A stretch of 47,031 nt of DNA from an uncultured Synergistales bacterium. Its GTDB lineage: Bacteria > Synergistota > Synergistia > Synergistales > Aminobacteriaceae. Every line of letters begins with the position of its first letter. Position 1 is the stretch's first letter. A program made the position numbers and the translations under genes. The stretch covers positions 1-47,031 of the forward strand of contig CAJOGI010000010.1 in assembly GCA_905234075.1 (NCBI GenBank), given 5' to 3'. Of the stretch, positions 33,379 through 42,420 are shown piece after piece. Below the pieces are notes generated by a model that was not told the DNA's origin, ran no database searches, and saw only the letters and a program-made list of their open reading frames with translations.

Positions 33379-34992
33379 ATGAAAAAATTTTAGCGTTTTT
33401 ATTTGTTGCTGTTCTTTTCGCCGCGTCGTGCGAAGGGGCAGTGCCGCAAGATGATATTATTATTCTCTACACTAATGACGTTCACTGCGGAATTGATGAT
33501 GTTATAGGCTACGCAGGTGTCTCAGCATACAGGCAGGAAATGCAGAAAGTAACACCGTATGTAATTCTTGCTGATGCCGGAGACTGGGCAAGCGGCGGCA
33601 CAATAGGAACAATCTCGCTGGGCGGTTACATTGTTGAAATTATGAACGCCGTAAAATATAACGTAGCTGTTCCCGGCAATCATGAATTTGATTTCGGAAT
33701 GGAACAGTTCAAGAAACTTGCCGCGAGCCTGGACTGCGGTCTTACTGCCTGCAATTTTAGAGATTTACGCACGGGCGAGCTTGTTCTAAAGCCTTATAAA
33801 ATTTTTGAATACGACAATGTAAAAATTGCTTTTATCGGAGCTGCTACGCCTGATACTGTTGTAACATCAAATCCCTCGTTCTTTAAGGACAAAGATAAAA
33901 ATTACATCTACGGCTTTAGCGGTGAAGATAACGGCAAAAAATTATATGAGACAATTCAAAAGGCCGTTGATGAAGTTAGAGGCTAAAGGCGCAGATTATG
34001 TAATTCTTGTCGCTCACTTGGGCGAATATAAAAGAGATGTTACGAAACATTGGAGCACACCGACCGTTGTTGCCAACACGAGAGGAATTGACGCAGTCAT
34101 TGACGGACACTCCCATGAAGTTACGCCGGAATTAAAAATTAAAAATCTTGACGGCAAGGACGTAATCATAACGCAGACCGGGACGAAGTTAAACCATTTA
34201 GGAAAAATGACGCTTAACAAGGAAGGCAAAATCTCGACCGTTCTTTTAAGTTCAGCGGACGTAAAAGCCAAAGATGAAAAAATCGTCAAGCTCATTGAAG
34301 ATATTAAAGCAAAATATGAGGGAACTCTTGAGCAAAAATTATCTCATGCGGATTTCGATTTGCCTGCTATAAATAGTAATGGAGAATGGCTCATCAGAAA
34401 CGGCGAGACAGGGTTATGCAACCTTGTAACTGATGCTTTTCTTGTGGCCGCAGCTAAAACTCCTACCGGCAAAGCTGACATAGCTTTGTTAAACAGCGGC
34501 GGTATCAGAGCCAACATAAATGCCGGAGATGTTACGCTAAACAGTGTCGTGAATGTTCTGCCCTTCATTGATTATATTTGCATTGCTGAAGTTCCCGGAC
34601 AATCAATTCTTGACGATCTTGAAATAGGAGCAAGGAACATGCCCGGCAATGAGGGAGGACTTTTACACGTTGCCGGCATGACTTACAAAATAAATACAGG
34701 TATTCCCACGCCCGTCATAATGGACGATAAAGGCAACACTGCTATCTCCGGAGACAGAAGAGTTTGTGATGTCTATGTGAACGGCGAGCCTATAGACCCT
34801 AAGAAAATTTATAAAGTTATTTCTATTGATTATGTTTTGCTTGAAAACGGAAACGGGCATGTATTCAAAGGAACAAAAATAATTGAGCCTCCGTTTTCTA
34901 TAGCATATGAAGTATTGGGAGATTATGTGAGCCAGTTTGAGACGCTCCCGGAAAAATATAAAGAGCCTCAAGGCAGAATAAAAATAAAATAG
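33379..34992 (+). pseudogene. 5'-nucleotidase gene with two frameshifts
   Basis: The ATG at 33379 is followed by AAAAAA TTT TAG; one more A would read MKKILAFLFVAVLFAASC, a signal peptide, in frame with the body. The metallophosphatase domain follows (IILYTNDVHCGIDD, GNHEFDFG), then a one-base insertion near 33976 breaks the frame at EVRG; it resumes as EAKGADYVILVAHLG and DGHSHE. The C-terminal substrate-binding domain has NSGGIRANI. The intact ancestor would be a periplasmic enzyme of the UshA/NutA type that releases nucleosides. The nucleoside-like transporter downstream supports that. Neither lesion is large; a sequencing error could explain one of them. Confidence 0.8.
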
Positions 34993-35016
34993 AATTAAGT
35001 TAAAGAAAATTAACAG

Positions 35017-35049
35017 CTCTCTTGAAAATTTTTCAGGAGAGTTTTTTTT
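35017..35049 (+). terminator. terminator after the 5'-nucleotidase gene
   Basis: CTCTCTTGAAAA pairs with TTTTTCAGGAGAG (one wobble) and eight T follow. A related copy lies at 33083-33110. Confidence 0.8.
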
Positions 35050-35098
35050 GCGTTATTTTTTTTCATGTTCTTAGCTGAGAGCGAAAAAATTTTGTAAC

Positions 35099-35107
35099 TG
35101 ATATAAT
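35099..35107 (+). promoter_or_regulatory. extended -10 promoter of the DUF3798-ABC operon
   Basis: TGATATAAT matches the extended -10 consensus TGnTATAAT, 42 bases before the start codon. The -35 region is weak, as is common with an extended -10. The upstream TTCTTAGCTGAGAGCGAA is shared with the duplicate at 33.1 kb and could include a regulator site. Confidence 0.65.
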
Positions 35108-35149
35108 ATTCTTACATTCAAACATTTTCTTTATAAGGAGGAGTTTATA

Positions 35150-36478
35150 TTGAAGTTCAGATTTACATTATCAATAATGCTCGCGTTAGCATTGTTTGCA
35201 GGTTCAGCAATGGCTGCCGGCCTTCCGTCTGTTGACGATATGAAAGGCGCGGTTAAAGACGCGGTCAAAGAAGGCGTGAAGGAAGCCCTTACCGATGCAA
35301 TGAAGAAAGAGCCGGAGAAAAAAGAAGCTCCCTTCCATATCGGTATCGTTACTGGAACAGTCTCACAGAGCGAAGACGACCTGCGCGGTGCTGAATTAAT
35401 GATTAAGATGTACGGCGACAGCGCGAACGGCGGAATGATCACGCACATCACATACCCGGATAATTTCCCGTCAGAGCAGGAAACGACAATCAGCCAGATA
35501 CTCGGCCTCGCCGACGACCCCAAAATGAAAGTAATCGTTGTCAATCAGGCTGTGCCGGGAACTGCCGAAGCCTTCAGAAGAGTGCGCGAAAAGAGAAGCG
35601 ATATTCTTTTACTTGCCGGCGAACCCCACGAGGACCCCGGCGTAATTTCCGAAGCCGCTGACATTTCCGTCCACACTGACCATATCGGACGCGGTTACAC
35701 AATTCCTCTCGGAGCTAAGAAGATGGGCGCAAAGACATTCATTCATATTTCATTCCCGCGCCACATGAGCTACGAGACTTTAGGACTTCGCCGCGCAATC
35801 ATGGAAGAAGCCTGCAAAGATTTGGGAATTAAATTTGTTTTCGAGACAGCCCCCGATCCTACAAGCGATGTAGGAATGGCCGGAGCACAGCAGTATATTC
35901 TTGAGAACATGCCCGCATGGATTGAAAAGTACGGCAAAGACGCTGCCTTCTTCTGCACGAATGACGGACACACCGAGCCTTTATTACGTCAGGTCGCTGC
36001 ACTCGGCGGTTATTTTGTAGAGGCTGACCTTCCCTCACCGTTAATGGGCTATCCCGGAGCATTAGGCATTGACCTTTCAAAAGAGCAGGGTGACTGGCCG
36101 GCAATTTTGAAAAAAGTTGAAAAAGCTGTTGTCAAAGCAGGCGGCGGCGGACGCATGGGGACATGGGCTTACTCTTGGGGCTACACGACAACGGCGGCGT
36201 TGGCTGAATACGGCAAGCGTTACGTTGAAGGAACGTTCACAAATAAACTCGGAACTGCTCAGGCTCTCAGGGAAATGAGAAAGGCTTATGACGAGTTCTG
36301 CCCGGGTGCAAAGTGGGGAGCAAGTTACTTCGTGGACGCAGTATCAGGCGTAAAGAATACAAAATTTGTTCTTCTTCGTCAGGACACTTACGTTTTAGGC
36401 GGCGACTATCTCGGGCTTGCTGATGTTGAAATCCCGGAAAAATATTTCCATATCCGCATGACCCCTGCCGCAAAATAA
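35150..36478 (+). CDS. DUF3798 periplasmic binding protein
   Basis: A 442-residue protein with signal peptide ending AGSAMA and no lipobox Cys. A charged amphipathic stretch (MKGAVKDAVKEGVKEAL) precedes a periplasmic binding fold (HIGIVTGTVSQSEDDLRGAELM, VIVVNQAVPGTAEAF, FFCTNDGHTEPLL). It matches the DUF3798 family, which lies near BMP/sugar binding proteins. Followed by an ATPase and two permeases, it is most simply their substrate-binding component. The start is TTG at 35150, supported by AAGGAGGAG. A terminator or attenuator follows it. Confidence 0.88.
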   Translation: MKFRFTLSIMLALALFAGSAMAAGLPSVDDMKGAVKDAVKEGVKEALTDAMKKEPEKKEAPFHIGIVTGTVSQSEDDLRGAELMIKMYGDSANGGMITHITYPDNFPSEQETTISQILGLADDPKMKVIVVNQAVPGTAEAFRRVREKRSDILLLAGEPHEDPGVISEAADISVHTDHIGRGYTIPLGAKKMGAKTFIHISFPRHMSYETLGLRRAIMEEACKDLGIKFVFETAPDPTSDVGMAGAQQYILENMPAWIEKYGKDAAFFCTNDGHTEPLLRQVAALGGYFVEADLPSPLMGYPGALGIDLSKEQGDWPAILKKVEKAVVKAGGGGRMGTWAYSWGYTTTAALAEYGKRYVEGTFTNKLGTAQALREMRKAYDEFCPGAKWGASYFVDAVSGVKNTKFVLLRQDTYVLGGDYLGLADVEIPEKYFHIRMTPAAK

Positions 36479-36507
36479 TCAAAAATTTTTAGAAATTAAA
36501 AAATTAA

Positions 36508-36547
36508 GGGGAGTGCGCTGAAGAATAAAAACGCATTCCCCTTTTTT
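36508..36547 (+). terminator. hairpin between binding protein and ABC ATPase genes
   Basis: GGGGAGTGCG pairs with CGCATTCCCC (10 pairs, one G-U), followed by six T. As the genes on both sides belong together, it probably lets only part of transcription through, giving excess binding protein over transporter. Confidence 0.85.
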
Positions 36548-36560
36548 AGAGTTAGGAACG

Positions 36561-38237
36561 GTGATTTTTTTGTCAGATAATAATAACGCTCCATTGCTCC
36601 AACTGGATCACATAGGAAAAGAATATTACGGCAACAGAGTTTTAAGCGACATTTCTTTTTCAATCGAAGCAGGAGAAATTCTCGGCCTCGTCGGTGAAAA
36701 TGGAGCAGGGAAATCAACATTGCTAAATATTTTATTCGGAATGCCCGTTATCTCTTCAACAGGAGGCTATGAAGGAAGTTTATATCTCGACGGAAAGCAG
36801 GTTAATTTTACTTCGCCGACACAGGCTCTTGCCGCAGGGATAGGCATGGTGCATCAGGAATTTTCACTAATTCCCGGTTTTACTGCGACTGAAAATATTT
36901 TATTAAACCGCGAAGTTTTGAATGGCTCTTTAATGAGTTACGTCTTCAGCGAGAGAGTTTCAACGCTTGACCGCGACGCAATGAAAGCAAGAGCCAGCGA
37001 AGCCATTAAAACGCTTGGCGTTCACATCAGCCCCGACATGACTGTTAATGAAATGCCCGTAGGCTACAAACAGTTTATCGAAATCGCGCGTGAAATTGAC
37101 AGAAAAAATACTCGTCTATTGTTTCTTGATGAGCCGACAGCCGTATTAACGGAGCAGGAAGCCGACATTTTATTAATAGCATTGGGTAAATTAGCCAAGT
37201 CCGGAATTGCTATTGTATTTATATCTCACAGATTAAACGAAGTAAAAACACTTTGCGACAGAATTTTAGTATTAAGAGACGGAAAATTAATCACTGACCA
37301 AAAAGCAAGCGGGCTTACAACACGTCAGATAGCGTCTTTAATGGTAGGCCGCGAGAGTTTACGCAAGGAAGAACCCGTTGAAATTCCTGATGAGCCTGTT
37401 GAAGAAGCAAACGTTAATGACGCTCTTACAACAACTGTAAAAAAGAAAAAGAAAAAGCCGGCTTTGAAAGTCGAACATTTATGGGTCGACATGCCCGGAG
37501 AGACCGTCAGGGACGTATCATTTGAAGTTCAGAAGGGCGAAATTTTTGGTATAGGCGGTCTTGCAGGTCATGGAAAGTTAGGCATACCCAATGGAATTAT
37601 GGGGCTTTACCCGGCCGGCGGAAAAGTCAGGCTATTTGGCAAAAAACTAACTCTCAACAGGCCCAGAGCAGCATTAGGACGCAAAATGGCTTTTGTATCT
37701 GAAGACCGTCGCGGCGTAGGCTTGCTGCTCGATGAGCCATTAGATTGGAACATAACTTTCACAGCCATGCAGATGCAGGGAAGATTTTTAATTGGTATTC
37801 CGCATATCTTCCAGCTTAGAAATGAGCTTGCAATGGCAAAAGAGACGCGGAAATTTATTGAAAGCCTCAGCATTAAATGCACGGGCCCCAACCAAAAAGC
37901 AGGCGAATTATCGGGCGGTAATCAACAAAAAGTTTGTTTAGCTAAGGCGTTTGTTTTGCGTCCTGATATTTTGTTAATCTGCGAACCGACACGCGGAATT
38001 GACATCGGCGCAAAAACTTTGGTGCTTGACACTCTCAAAGAATACAACAAAGAACACGGCACAACGATTATTATTACAAGTTCGGAGCTTGAGGAATTGC
38101 GAAGCGTCTGCGACCGTGTAGCGATAGTTGACGAGGGAAAAATCGCGGGAGTTTTGCCGGCCTCAAGCCCTGCCGAAGAATTTGGTATGCTGATGATGGG
38201 CGAAAAACTTCGCTCAGCCCTAGCATATACAGAATAA
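36561..38237 (+). CDS. ABC transporter ATPase, two nucleotide-binding domains (sugar/nucleoside class)
   Basis: A 558-residue tandem ATPase of the RbsA/YufO type that powers import of simple sugars or nucleosides. The first domain has Walker A GENGAGKST (45-53), a divergent signature VGYKQFIEIA and Walker B LLFLDEPTA. The second has a degenerate Walker A region (GLAGHGKLG), but a full LSGGNQQKVCLAKAF signature and LLICEPTRGID. A charged linker with a Lys run (KKKKKKPALK-type, near residues 294-301) joins them. The start is GTG at 36561 next to AGGAACG; TTG at 36570 is possible. Confidence 0.93.
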   Translation: MIFLSDNNNAPLLQLDHIGKEYYGNRVLSDISFSIEAGEILGLVGENGAGKSTLLNILFGMPVISSTGGYEGSLYLDGKQVNFTSPTQALAAGIGMVHQEFSLIPGFTATENILLNREVLNGSLMSYVFSERVSTLDRDAMKARASEAIKTLGVHISPDMTVNEMPVGYKQFIEIAREIDRKNTRLLFLDEPTAVLTEQEADILLIALGKLAKSGIAIVFISHRLNEVKTLCDRILVLRDGKLITDQKASGLTTRQIASLMVGRESLRKEEPVEIPDEPVEEANVNDALTTTVKKKKKKPALKVEHLWVDMPGETVRDVSFEVQKGEIFGIGGLAGHGKLGIPNGIMGLYPAGGKVRLFGKKLTLNRPRAALGRKMAFVSEDRRGVGLLLDEPLDWNITFTAMQMQGRFLIGIPHIFQLRNELAMAKETRKFIESLSIKCTGPNQKAGELSGGNQQKVCLAKAFVLRPDILLICEPTRGIDIGAKTLVLDTLKEYNKEHGTTIIITSSELEELRSVCDRVAIVDEGKIAGVLPASSPAEEFGMLMMGEKLRSALAYTE

Positions 38238-38249
38238 GGAGGCTAAAAG

Positions 38250-39392
38250 ATGATAAAAAATTTTATTAAAAATGCAGGCTGGCCTCGAATTATAATAGCT
38301 CTTTTTTTGTTGGCGTTATTCATAACTGCTCCGTTTGTCGGCGTAAATGTTTTCACGTCATTCAATAATACAGTCGTAAGATTTGGCATGAACGGCATTA
38401 TGGTACTTGCTATGATACCGATGGTACAGGCCGGCTGCGGATTAAATTTCGGCCTTCCTTTGGGCATTATAGCAGGACTTTTGGGCGCAACGCTCTCAAT
38501 AGAATTAAACACGGAAATTTTAGCAAAGTTAGCAGAATTAGGAGAGCAGTATAAAATTTCGTGGCTCACTCAGGAATTTTTGACAACATACCGGGAGCCC
38601 ATCGGCTTTGCTTCTGCAATAATAATCGCTATACCCGTTGCGGCGGTGCTTGGCTGGTTATACGGCAAATTATTGAACCGCGTCAAAGGCGACGAAATGA
38701 TGATAGCAACTTATGTCGGCTTCTCGTCAGTTTCTTTCATGTGCATAGCGTGGCTTTTATTGCCTTATAAGCACCCGACAATGGTCTGGGGATATGCCGG
38801 GCGCGGCCTGCGTACAACAATAAGCGTCGAGGGTTATTGGCTTCACGTGTTAAATGACTGGCTCGCGCTTAAATTTGAGGACACCGTGAAAATCGGCGAT
38901 AAAGTTCTTGACGTTAATTTAGCAATTCCAACCGGTATGTTAATTTTCTTTGCTATAATAGCCTTCATTGTTTGGATATTCATGAGAACTAAAACAGGAA
39001 CGGCAATGACAGCGGTCGGCTCTAATCCCGAATTTGCACGTGCTTCAGGTGTTAATGTTGATAAAATGCGGACAATTTCTGTCGTAATGTCAACAATACT
39101 CGGCGCAATCGGCATAATAGTTTATGAGCAGAGCTTCGGATTTATTCAGCTCTATATGGGGCCGTTCTATATGGCTTTGCCTGCTGTAGCTTCGATTTTA
39201 TTGGGCGGTGCGAGCGTCAACAAAGCCACGATATTAAATGTCATCATTGGAACATTTTTGTTTCAAGGAATTTTAACAATGACACCGACTGTATTTAACA
39301 GCGTATTTCAAACGGATATGTCGGAAGTAATAAGATTAATCGTCAGCAACGGAATGATTTTATACGCTCTGACAAGAAAGGTGCGTGCATAA
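38250..39392 (+). CDS. ABC transporter permease, BPD_transp_2 family (first)
   Basis: A 380-residue polytopic membrane protein with about nine segments, of the family of ribose, galactose and nucleoside permeases. It includes GCGLNFGLPLGIIAGLLGA near the start and the coupling-helix region GTAMTAVGSNPEFARASGVNVDKMR, then LGGASVNKATILNVIIG. It begins 12 bases after the ATPase, with an AAGGAGG site. Confidence 0.93.
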   Translation: MIKNFIKNAGWPRIIIALFLLALFITAPFVGVNVFTSFNNTVVRFGMNGIMVLAMIPMVQAGCGLNFGLPLGIIAGLLGATLSIELNTEILAKLAELGEQYKISWLTQEFLTTYREPIGFASAIIIAIPVAAVLGWLYGKLLNRVKGDEMMIATYVGFSSVSFMCIAWLLLPYKHPTMVWGYAGRGLRTTISVEGYWLHVLNDWLALKFEDTVKIGDKVLDVNLAIPTGMLIFFAIIAFIVWIFMRTKTGTAMTAVGSNPEFARASGVNVDKMRTISVVMSTILGAIGIIVYEQSFGFIQLYMGPFYMALPAVASILLGGASVNKATILNVIIGTFLFQGILTMTPTVFNSVFQTDMSEVIRLIVSNGMILYALTRKVRA

Positions 39393-39395
39393 ATC

Positions 39396-40574
39396 ATGAT
39401 AAGAAAACTTTTTGACATAATCGCTAACAACGCCGTGCCTGCGGTCTTCATAATAATTTCAGCGTTTGCAATTCCTTTGAGCGGATTTTCAGCAAGCTAT
39501 TTAGTTCAGGAATTATTGACGAGAATTGGCAGAAATTCATTTTTAATTCTCTCGTTATTAATTCCTATTATGGCTGGCATGGGTTTGAACTTCGGCATGG
39601 TCTTGGGCGCAATGGCCGGTCAGATTGGCTTATTATTAATCTGCGACTGGGGCATCGTCGGAATACCTGGAATGGTCTTGGCCTGCTTAATAGGAACTCC
39701 GATAGCAATCGTGCTGGGAATTTTCTGCGGACATATATTAAACCGCGCAAAGGGCCGCGAAATGGTAACGTCTTATATTTTAGGCTTCTTCATCAACGGC
39801 GTTTATCAAATGGTCGTGTTGTATTTAATGGGCTGGATAATTCCGATTACAAATCCTAATTTATTATTATCACGCGGCTACGGCGTAAGAAATGCGGTAA
39901 GCCTCTCAGGTATCCGCGCTGTACTCGATAATTTAATCCCGACTATAATTACTAATCCTGAAGGCGCGAAGCAATTTTTGAACATCAACGGTTCAGGCTC
40001 GTTCCTGTTGTTACAGCTTCCTTTTTTTGACGGCGCGATTAGACTGCCGCTCGCAACTTTCATAATAATCGCTTTGTTCTGCGTGTTCATAATCTGGTTC
40101 AGGAAAACTAAATTGGGACAGGACATGCGTGCAATCGGTCAAAGCCAGAGCGTTGCTGACAGTGCCGGGATCCCCGTCAACCGCACAAGAATTATTGCAA
40201 TCGTAATTTCGACGGTGCTTGCGTGCTACGGCCAGATAATTTATTTACAGAATATGGGCACTTTGAACACATACAACAGCCATGATCAAGCCGGAATGTT
40301 CTCAATCGCGGCTCTTTTAATCGGCGGAGCCAGCGTCTCAAAAGCAACGATCACTAATGTTTTTGTGGGCGTTGTATTATTTCACCTGATGTTCATTGTT
40401 GCACCGATGGCCGGGAAAAATTTAATAGGCGAGGCTCAAATCGGCGAATACTTCAGAGTTTTTGTGTCGTACGGAATAATTGCAATAGCTCTCGTCCTTC
40501 ACGCATGGAAGCGCAACCGTGAACGCGAGGCCGCACGCAGAAGCCTCAGGGGAAATAAAGGAGGTAATGCCTAA
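39396..40574 (+). CDS. ABC transporter permease, BPD_transp_2 family (second)
   Basis: A 392-residue partner of the first permease, with which it makes a heterodimeric channel. Matching positions are GMGLNFGMVLGAMAGQIG, the coupling-helix stretch GQDMRAIGQSQSVADSAGIPVNRTR and IGGASVSKATITNVFVG. The C-terminus is basic (RKRNREREAARRSL-like). It starts three bases after the first permease and its stop overlaps the next start by one base (TAATG). Confidence 0.93.
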   Translation: MIRKLFDIIANNAVPAVFIIISAFAIPLSGFSASYLVQELLTRIGRNSFLILSLLIPIMAGMGLNFGMVLGAMAGQIGLLLICDWGIVGIPGMVLACLIGTPIAIVLGIFCGHILNRAKGREMVTSYILGFFINGVYQMVVLYLMGWIIPITNPNLLLSRGYGVRNAVSLSGIRAVLDNLIPTIITNPEGAKQFLNINGSGSFLLLQLPFFDGAIRLPLATFIIIALFCVFIIWFRKTKLGQDMRAIGQSQSVADSAGIPVNRTRIIAIVISTVLACYGQIIYLQNMGTLNTYNSHDQAGMFSIAALLIGGASVSKATITNVFVGVVLFHLMFIVAPMAGKNLIGEAQIGEYFRVFVSYGIIAIALVLHAWKRNREREAARRSLRGNKGGNA

Positions 40575-40966
40575 TGTTCGTTGCTTTCTTAAAATTTTTA
40601 ATGCGCTGGTTTCAAAGGCTCGTTGTGCTGGCGGCGTTAATCGCTCTCGGCGTGTGGCTGTTCTATATCGGACGCGAGCATCAGATTTTTCTTGACAACA
40701 AGACTTTAGGGGACTTTAAAGCTCTTGAGCAGATTAACGTTAGAGTTAATGACAGCGAGATCGCAGAACTGATGCAGCGAGAACGGGACGTTAGGAAAGT
40801 CGTCGGGCCGGAGTTTGAAATTAAAGCCGAAGTCTTTAACGAGGACGGCGAAATAATTAATCGTATTGCCAAAAAAATAAAAATTAATTTCAGCAAGGAT
40901 ATTATGATTAACTTGCCGGCTTTTGCGGCAGGCGAAGAGAATTTTATCGTGCCGGCTCCAAGATAA
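40574..40966 (+). CDS. small membrane-anchored protein of the ABC operon
   Basis: A 130-residue protein with one N-terminal membrane segment (LVVLAALIALGVWLFYIG), then about 100 residues on the outer face with beta-like alternation (INVRVNDSEIAELMQRERDVRKVVG, FEIKAEVFNEDGEIINRIAK). Overlap with the upstream permease stop shows it belongs to the transporter operon. It may correspond to DUF6672, a family often found beside such transporters, though I cannot verify this. It could help assembly or seat the binding protein. Confidence 0.7.
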   Translation: MFVAFLKFLMRWFQRLVVLAALIALGVWLFYIGREHQIFLDNKTLGDFKALEQINVRVNDSEIAELMQRERDVRKVVGPEFEIKAEVFNEDGEIINRIAKKIKINFSKDIMINLPAFAAGEENFIVPAPR

Positions 40967-40976
40967 TTTTTTAGAA

Positions 40977-41014
40977 ATAGGAGTTAGGAAATTTTTTCCT
41001 GCTCCTATTTTTTT
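40977..41014. terminator. heptad-repeat terminator between the ABC operon and nif3
   Basis: ATAGGAG pairs with CTCCTAT and, inside it, AGGAA pairs with TTCCT across a short T-rich loop; a run of seven T follows. It sits between convergent operons and is built from one heptad and its complement. Confidence 0.8.
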
Positions 41015-41015
41015 G

Positions 41016-41777
41016 TTAAAATCTTATCGGTCTTTTCAGTGCTTTAACATCTAATAAAACTGTTTTAAGCCCGGCTTCTGAAATTTTTTCTGCAAGTTTT
41101 GAAAGCGAAGCGCGTTCCATTTCGCCATGTTCGCATAATCCGATTGAAAGTCCTGCTCGTGTCGCGTCAATTAATTCGTGATATTTCATGTCGGCTGTTA
41201 AATAAATGTCGGCTTTGTGAAGTTTCGCGGCACTCCAAAATTCCGCGCCTGATCCTCCGCACAAAGCGACGCGGGAAATTTCTTCCGGCATTTTTTCGGA
41301 ATAAAAATCCAAGCGTGAAAGTTCCCATGAATTTTTTACACGCTCTAAAAATTTTTCGGTTGAAATTTTTTCTGAAATTTTGCCGATTATTCCAAAGTCG
41401 TCAAGAGTTTTTATGTCAACAAGTCCGAGCAAGTCAGCCAGCGTAAAATTAACGCCCTCTTCGGCTTTGTCCCAGTTAGTATGAGCCGCGATGATGTTAA
41501 TTTTTCGCGTCAGAGCCTCGTAAATCGTTCGGCCTGTGTCAGTGTCAATGTTAATTTTTTTCAAAGCCCTGAATATTAACGGGTGATGACATAATAAAAC
41601 TTCGCAGTTATTTTCGCTTGCATTGATAACGGCTTCGGGCAAAGCGTCAAGACAAACCGCGACTTTATTAACTTCGGCATTATAATTTCCGACCTGCAAG
41701 CCGGAGTTGTCCCACTCTTCAGCTAATGAAAACGGCGCAAAAGTATCAATGTGATTTAATAGATCTCTGACTTTCAT
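41016..41777 (-). CDS. Nif3-like dinuclear metal-centre protein
   Basis: A 253-residue member of the Nif3/YbgI family (GTP cyclohydrolase I type 2 homologue), toroidal hexamers with a two-metal site of unknown physiological role. Metal ligands are seen in LCHHPLIF, AAHTNWDKAEEGVN and, near the end, GLCEHGEMER. EEWDNSGLQVG near the start is diagnostic. It is the last gene of the purine cluster on this strand, two bases after dNK. Confidence 0.95.
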   Translation of the reverse strand: MKVRDLLNHIDTFAPFSLAEEWDNSGLQVGNYNAEVNKVAVCLDALPEAVINASENNCEVLLCHHPLIFRALKKINIDTDTGRTIYEALTRKINIIAAHTNWDKAEEGVNFTLADLLGLVDIKTLDDFGIIGKISEKISTEKFLERVKNSWELSRLDFYSEKMPEEISRVALCGGSGAEFWSAAKLHKADIYLTADMKYHELIDATRAGLSIGLCEHGEMERASLSKLAEKISEAGLKTVLLDVKALKRPIRF

Positions 41778-41779
41778 AA

Positions 41780-42418
41780 TTAATTAAAATTTCGTTCGGG
41801 GAAAAACTTTTTAACGTCATTGAGAAATTTATCGATCATTGACGGCGTTTCGATGAACTTCGGGTCTGATAAATCAAGCTCAAGATAATTTAACTCGCCC
41901 TTAATTTCAGACTTCACAAAATCCAAGAACGGCACGTAAGCATCATAAAGACTTCTCCAATATTCTTCGCCTGCGTCGATTTCGTCCTGCCTTCCGCGTA
42001 AGTGAATGCGCCTCATGATTTCATCAAAAGGACATTTCACGAGAATTAATAATTTTGGATTTTTAACGTAATGCAGCAGTGAATCATAGAGCGTCAAATA
42101 GCAGCCGAGCTGGCTGTCTTTGAAATAACCCTTGCGGTAATAGAGCATTGCATAAACTTTGTCGCCAAAAATACTGCGGTCAAGAATATAATCATTCTCT
42201 TCGGAAGCGCAGAGATATTGTCCGAAGCGTGTAACCAAAAAATTTAACTGCATTGGGAAAGCCCAGCGCGGTTCATGATGAAAACGGCTCAATAAATCTA
42301 AAGGGTCGCGAAATTCTTCCGGCATGACCTTAAAACCTAAACGCTCGGACAATAAATTCACTATTGTTGATTTACCGCTTGCCGTCATTCCCTCGACGAT
42401 AATTTGAATTTGTCCCAT
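41780..42418 (-). CDS. deoxynucleoside kinase
   Basis: A 212-residue kinase of the dNK family (dCK/dGK/dAK), which phosphorylates deoxynucleosides for salvage. The P-loop is GMTASGKST (near residue 10); DRSIFGDKVYA gives the conserved DRS, and RIHLRGRQDE the arginine-rich lid. The substrate cannot be told from sequence. Overall context (purD upstream, purine cluster) suggests a role in purine deoxynucleoside salvage, which is inference. Confidence 0.9.
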   Translation of the reverse strand: MGQIQIIVEGMTASGKSTIVNLLSERLGFKVMPEEFRDPLDLLSRFHHEPRWAFPMQLNFLVTRFGQYLCASEENDYILDRSIFGDKVYAMLYYRKGYFKDSQLGCYLTLYDSLLHYVKNPKLLILVKCPFDEIMRRIHLRGRQDEIDAGEEYWRSLYDAYVPFLDFVKSEIKGELNYLELDLSDPKFIETPSMIDKFLNDVKKFFPERNFN

Positions 42419-42420
42419 AA

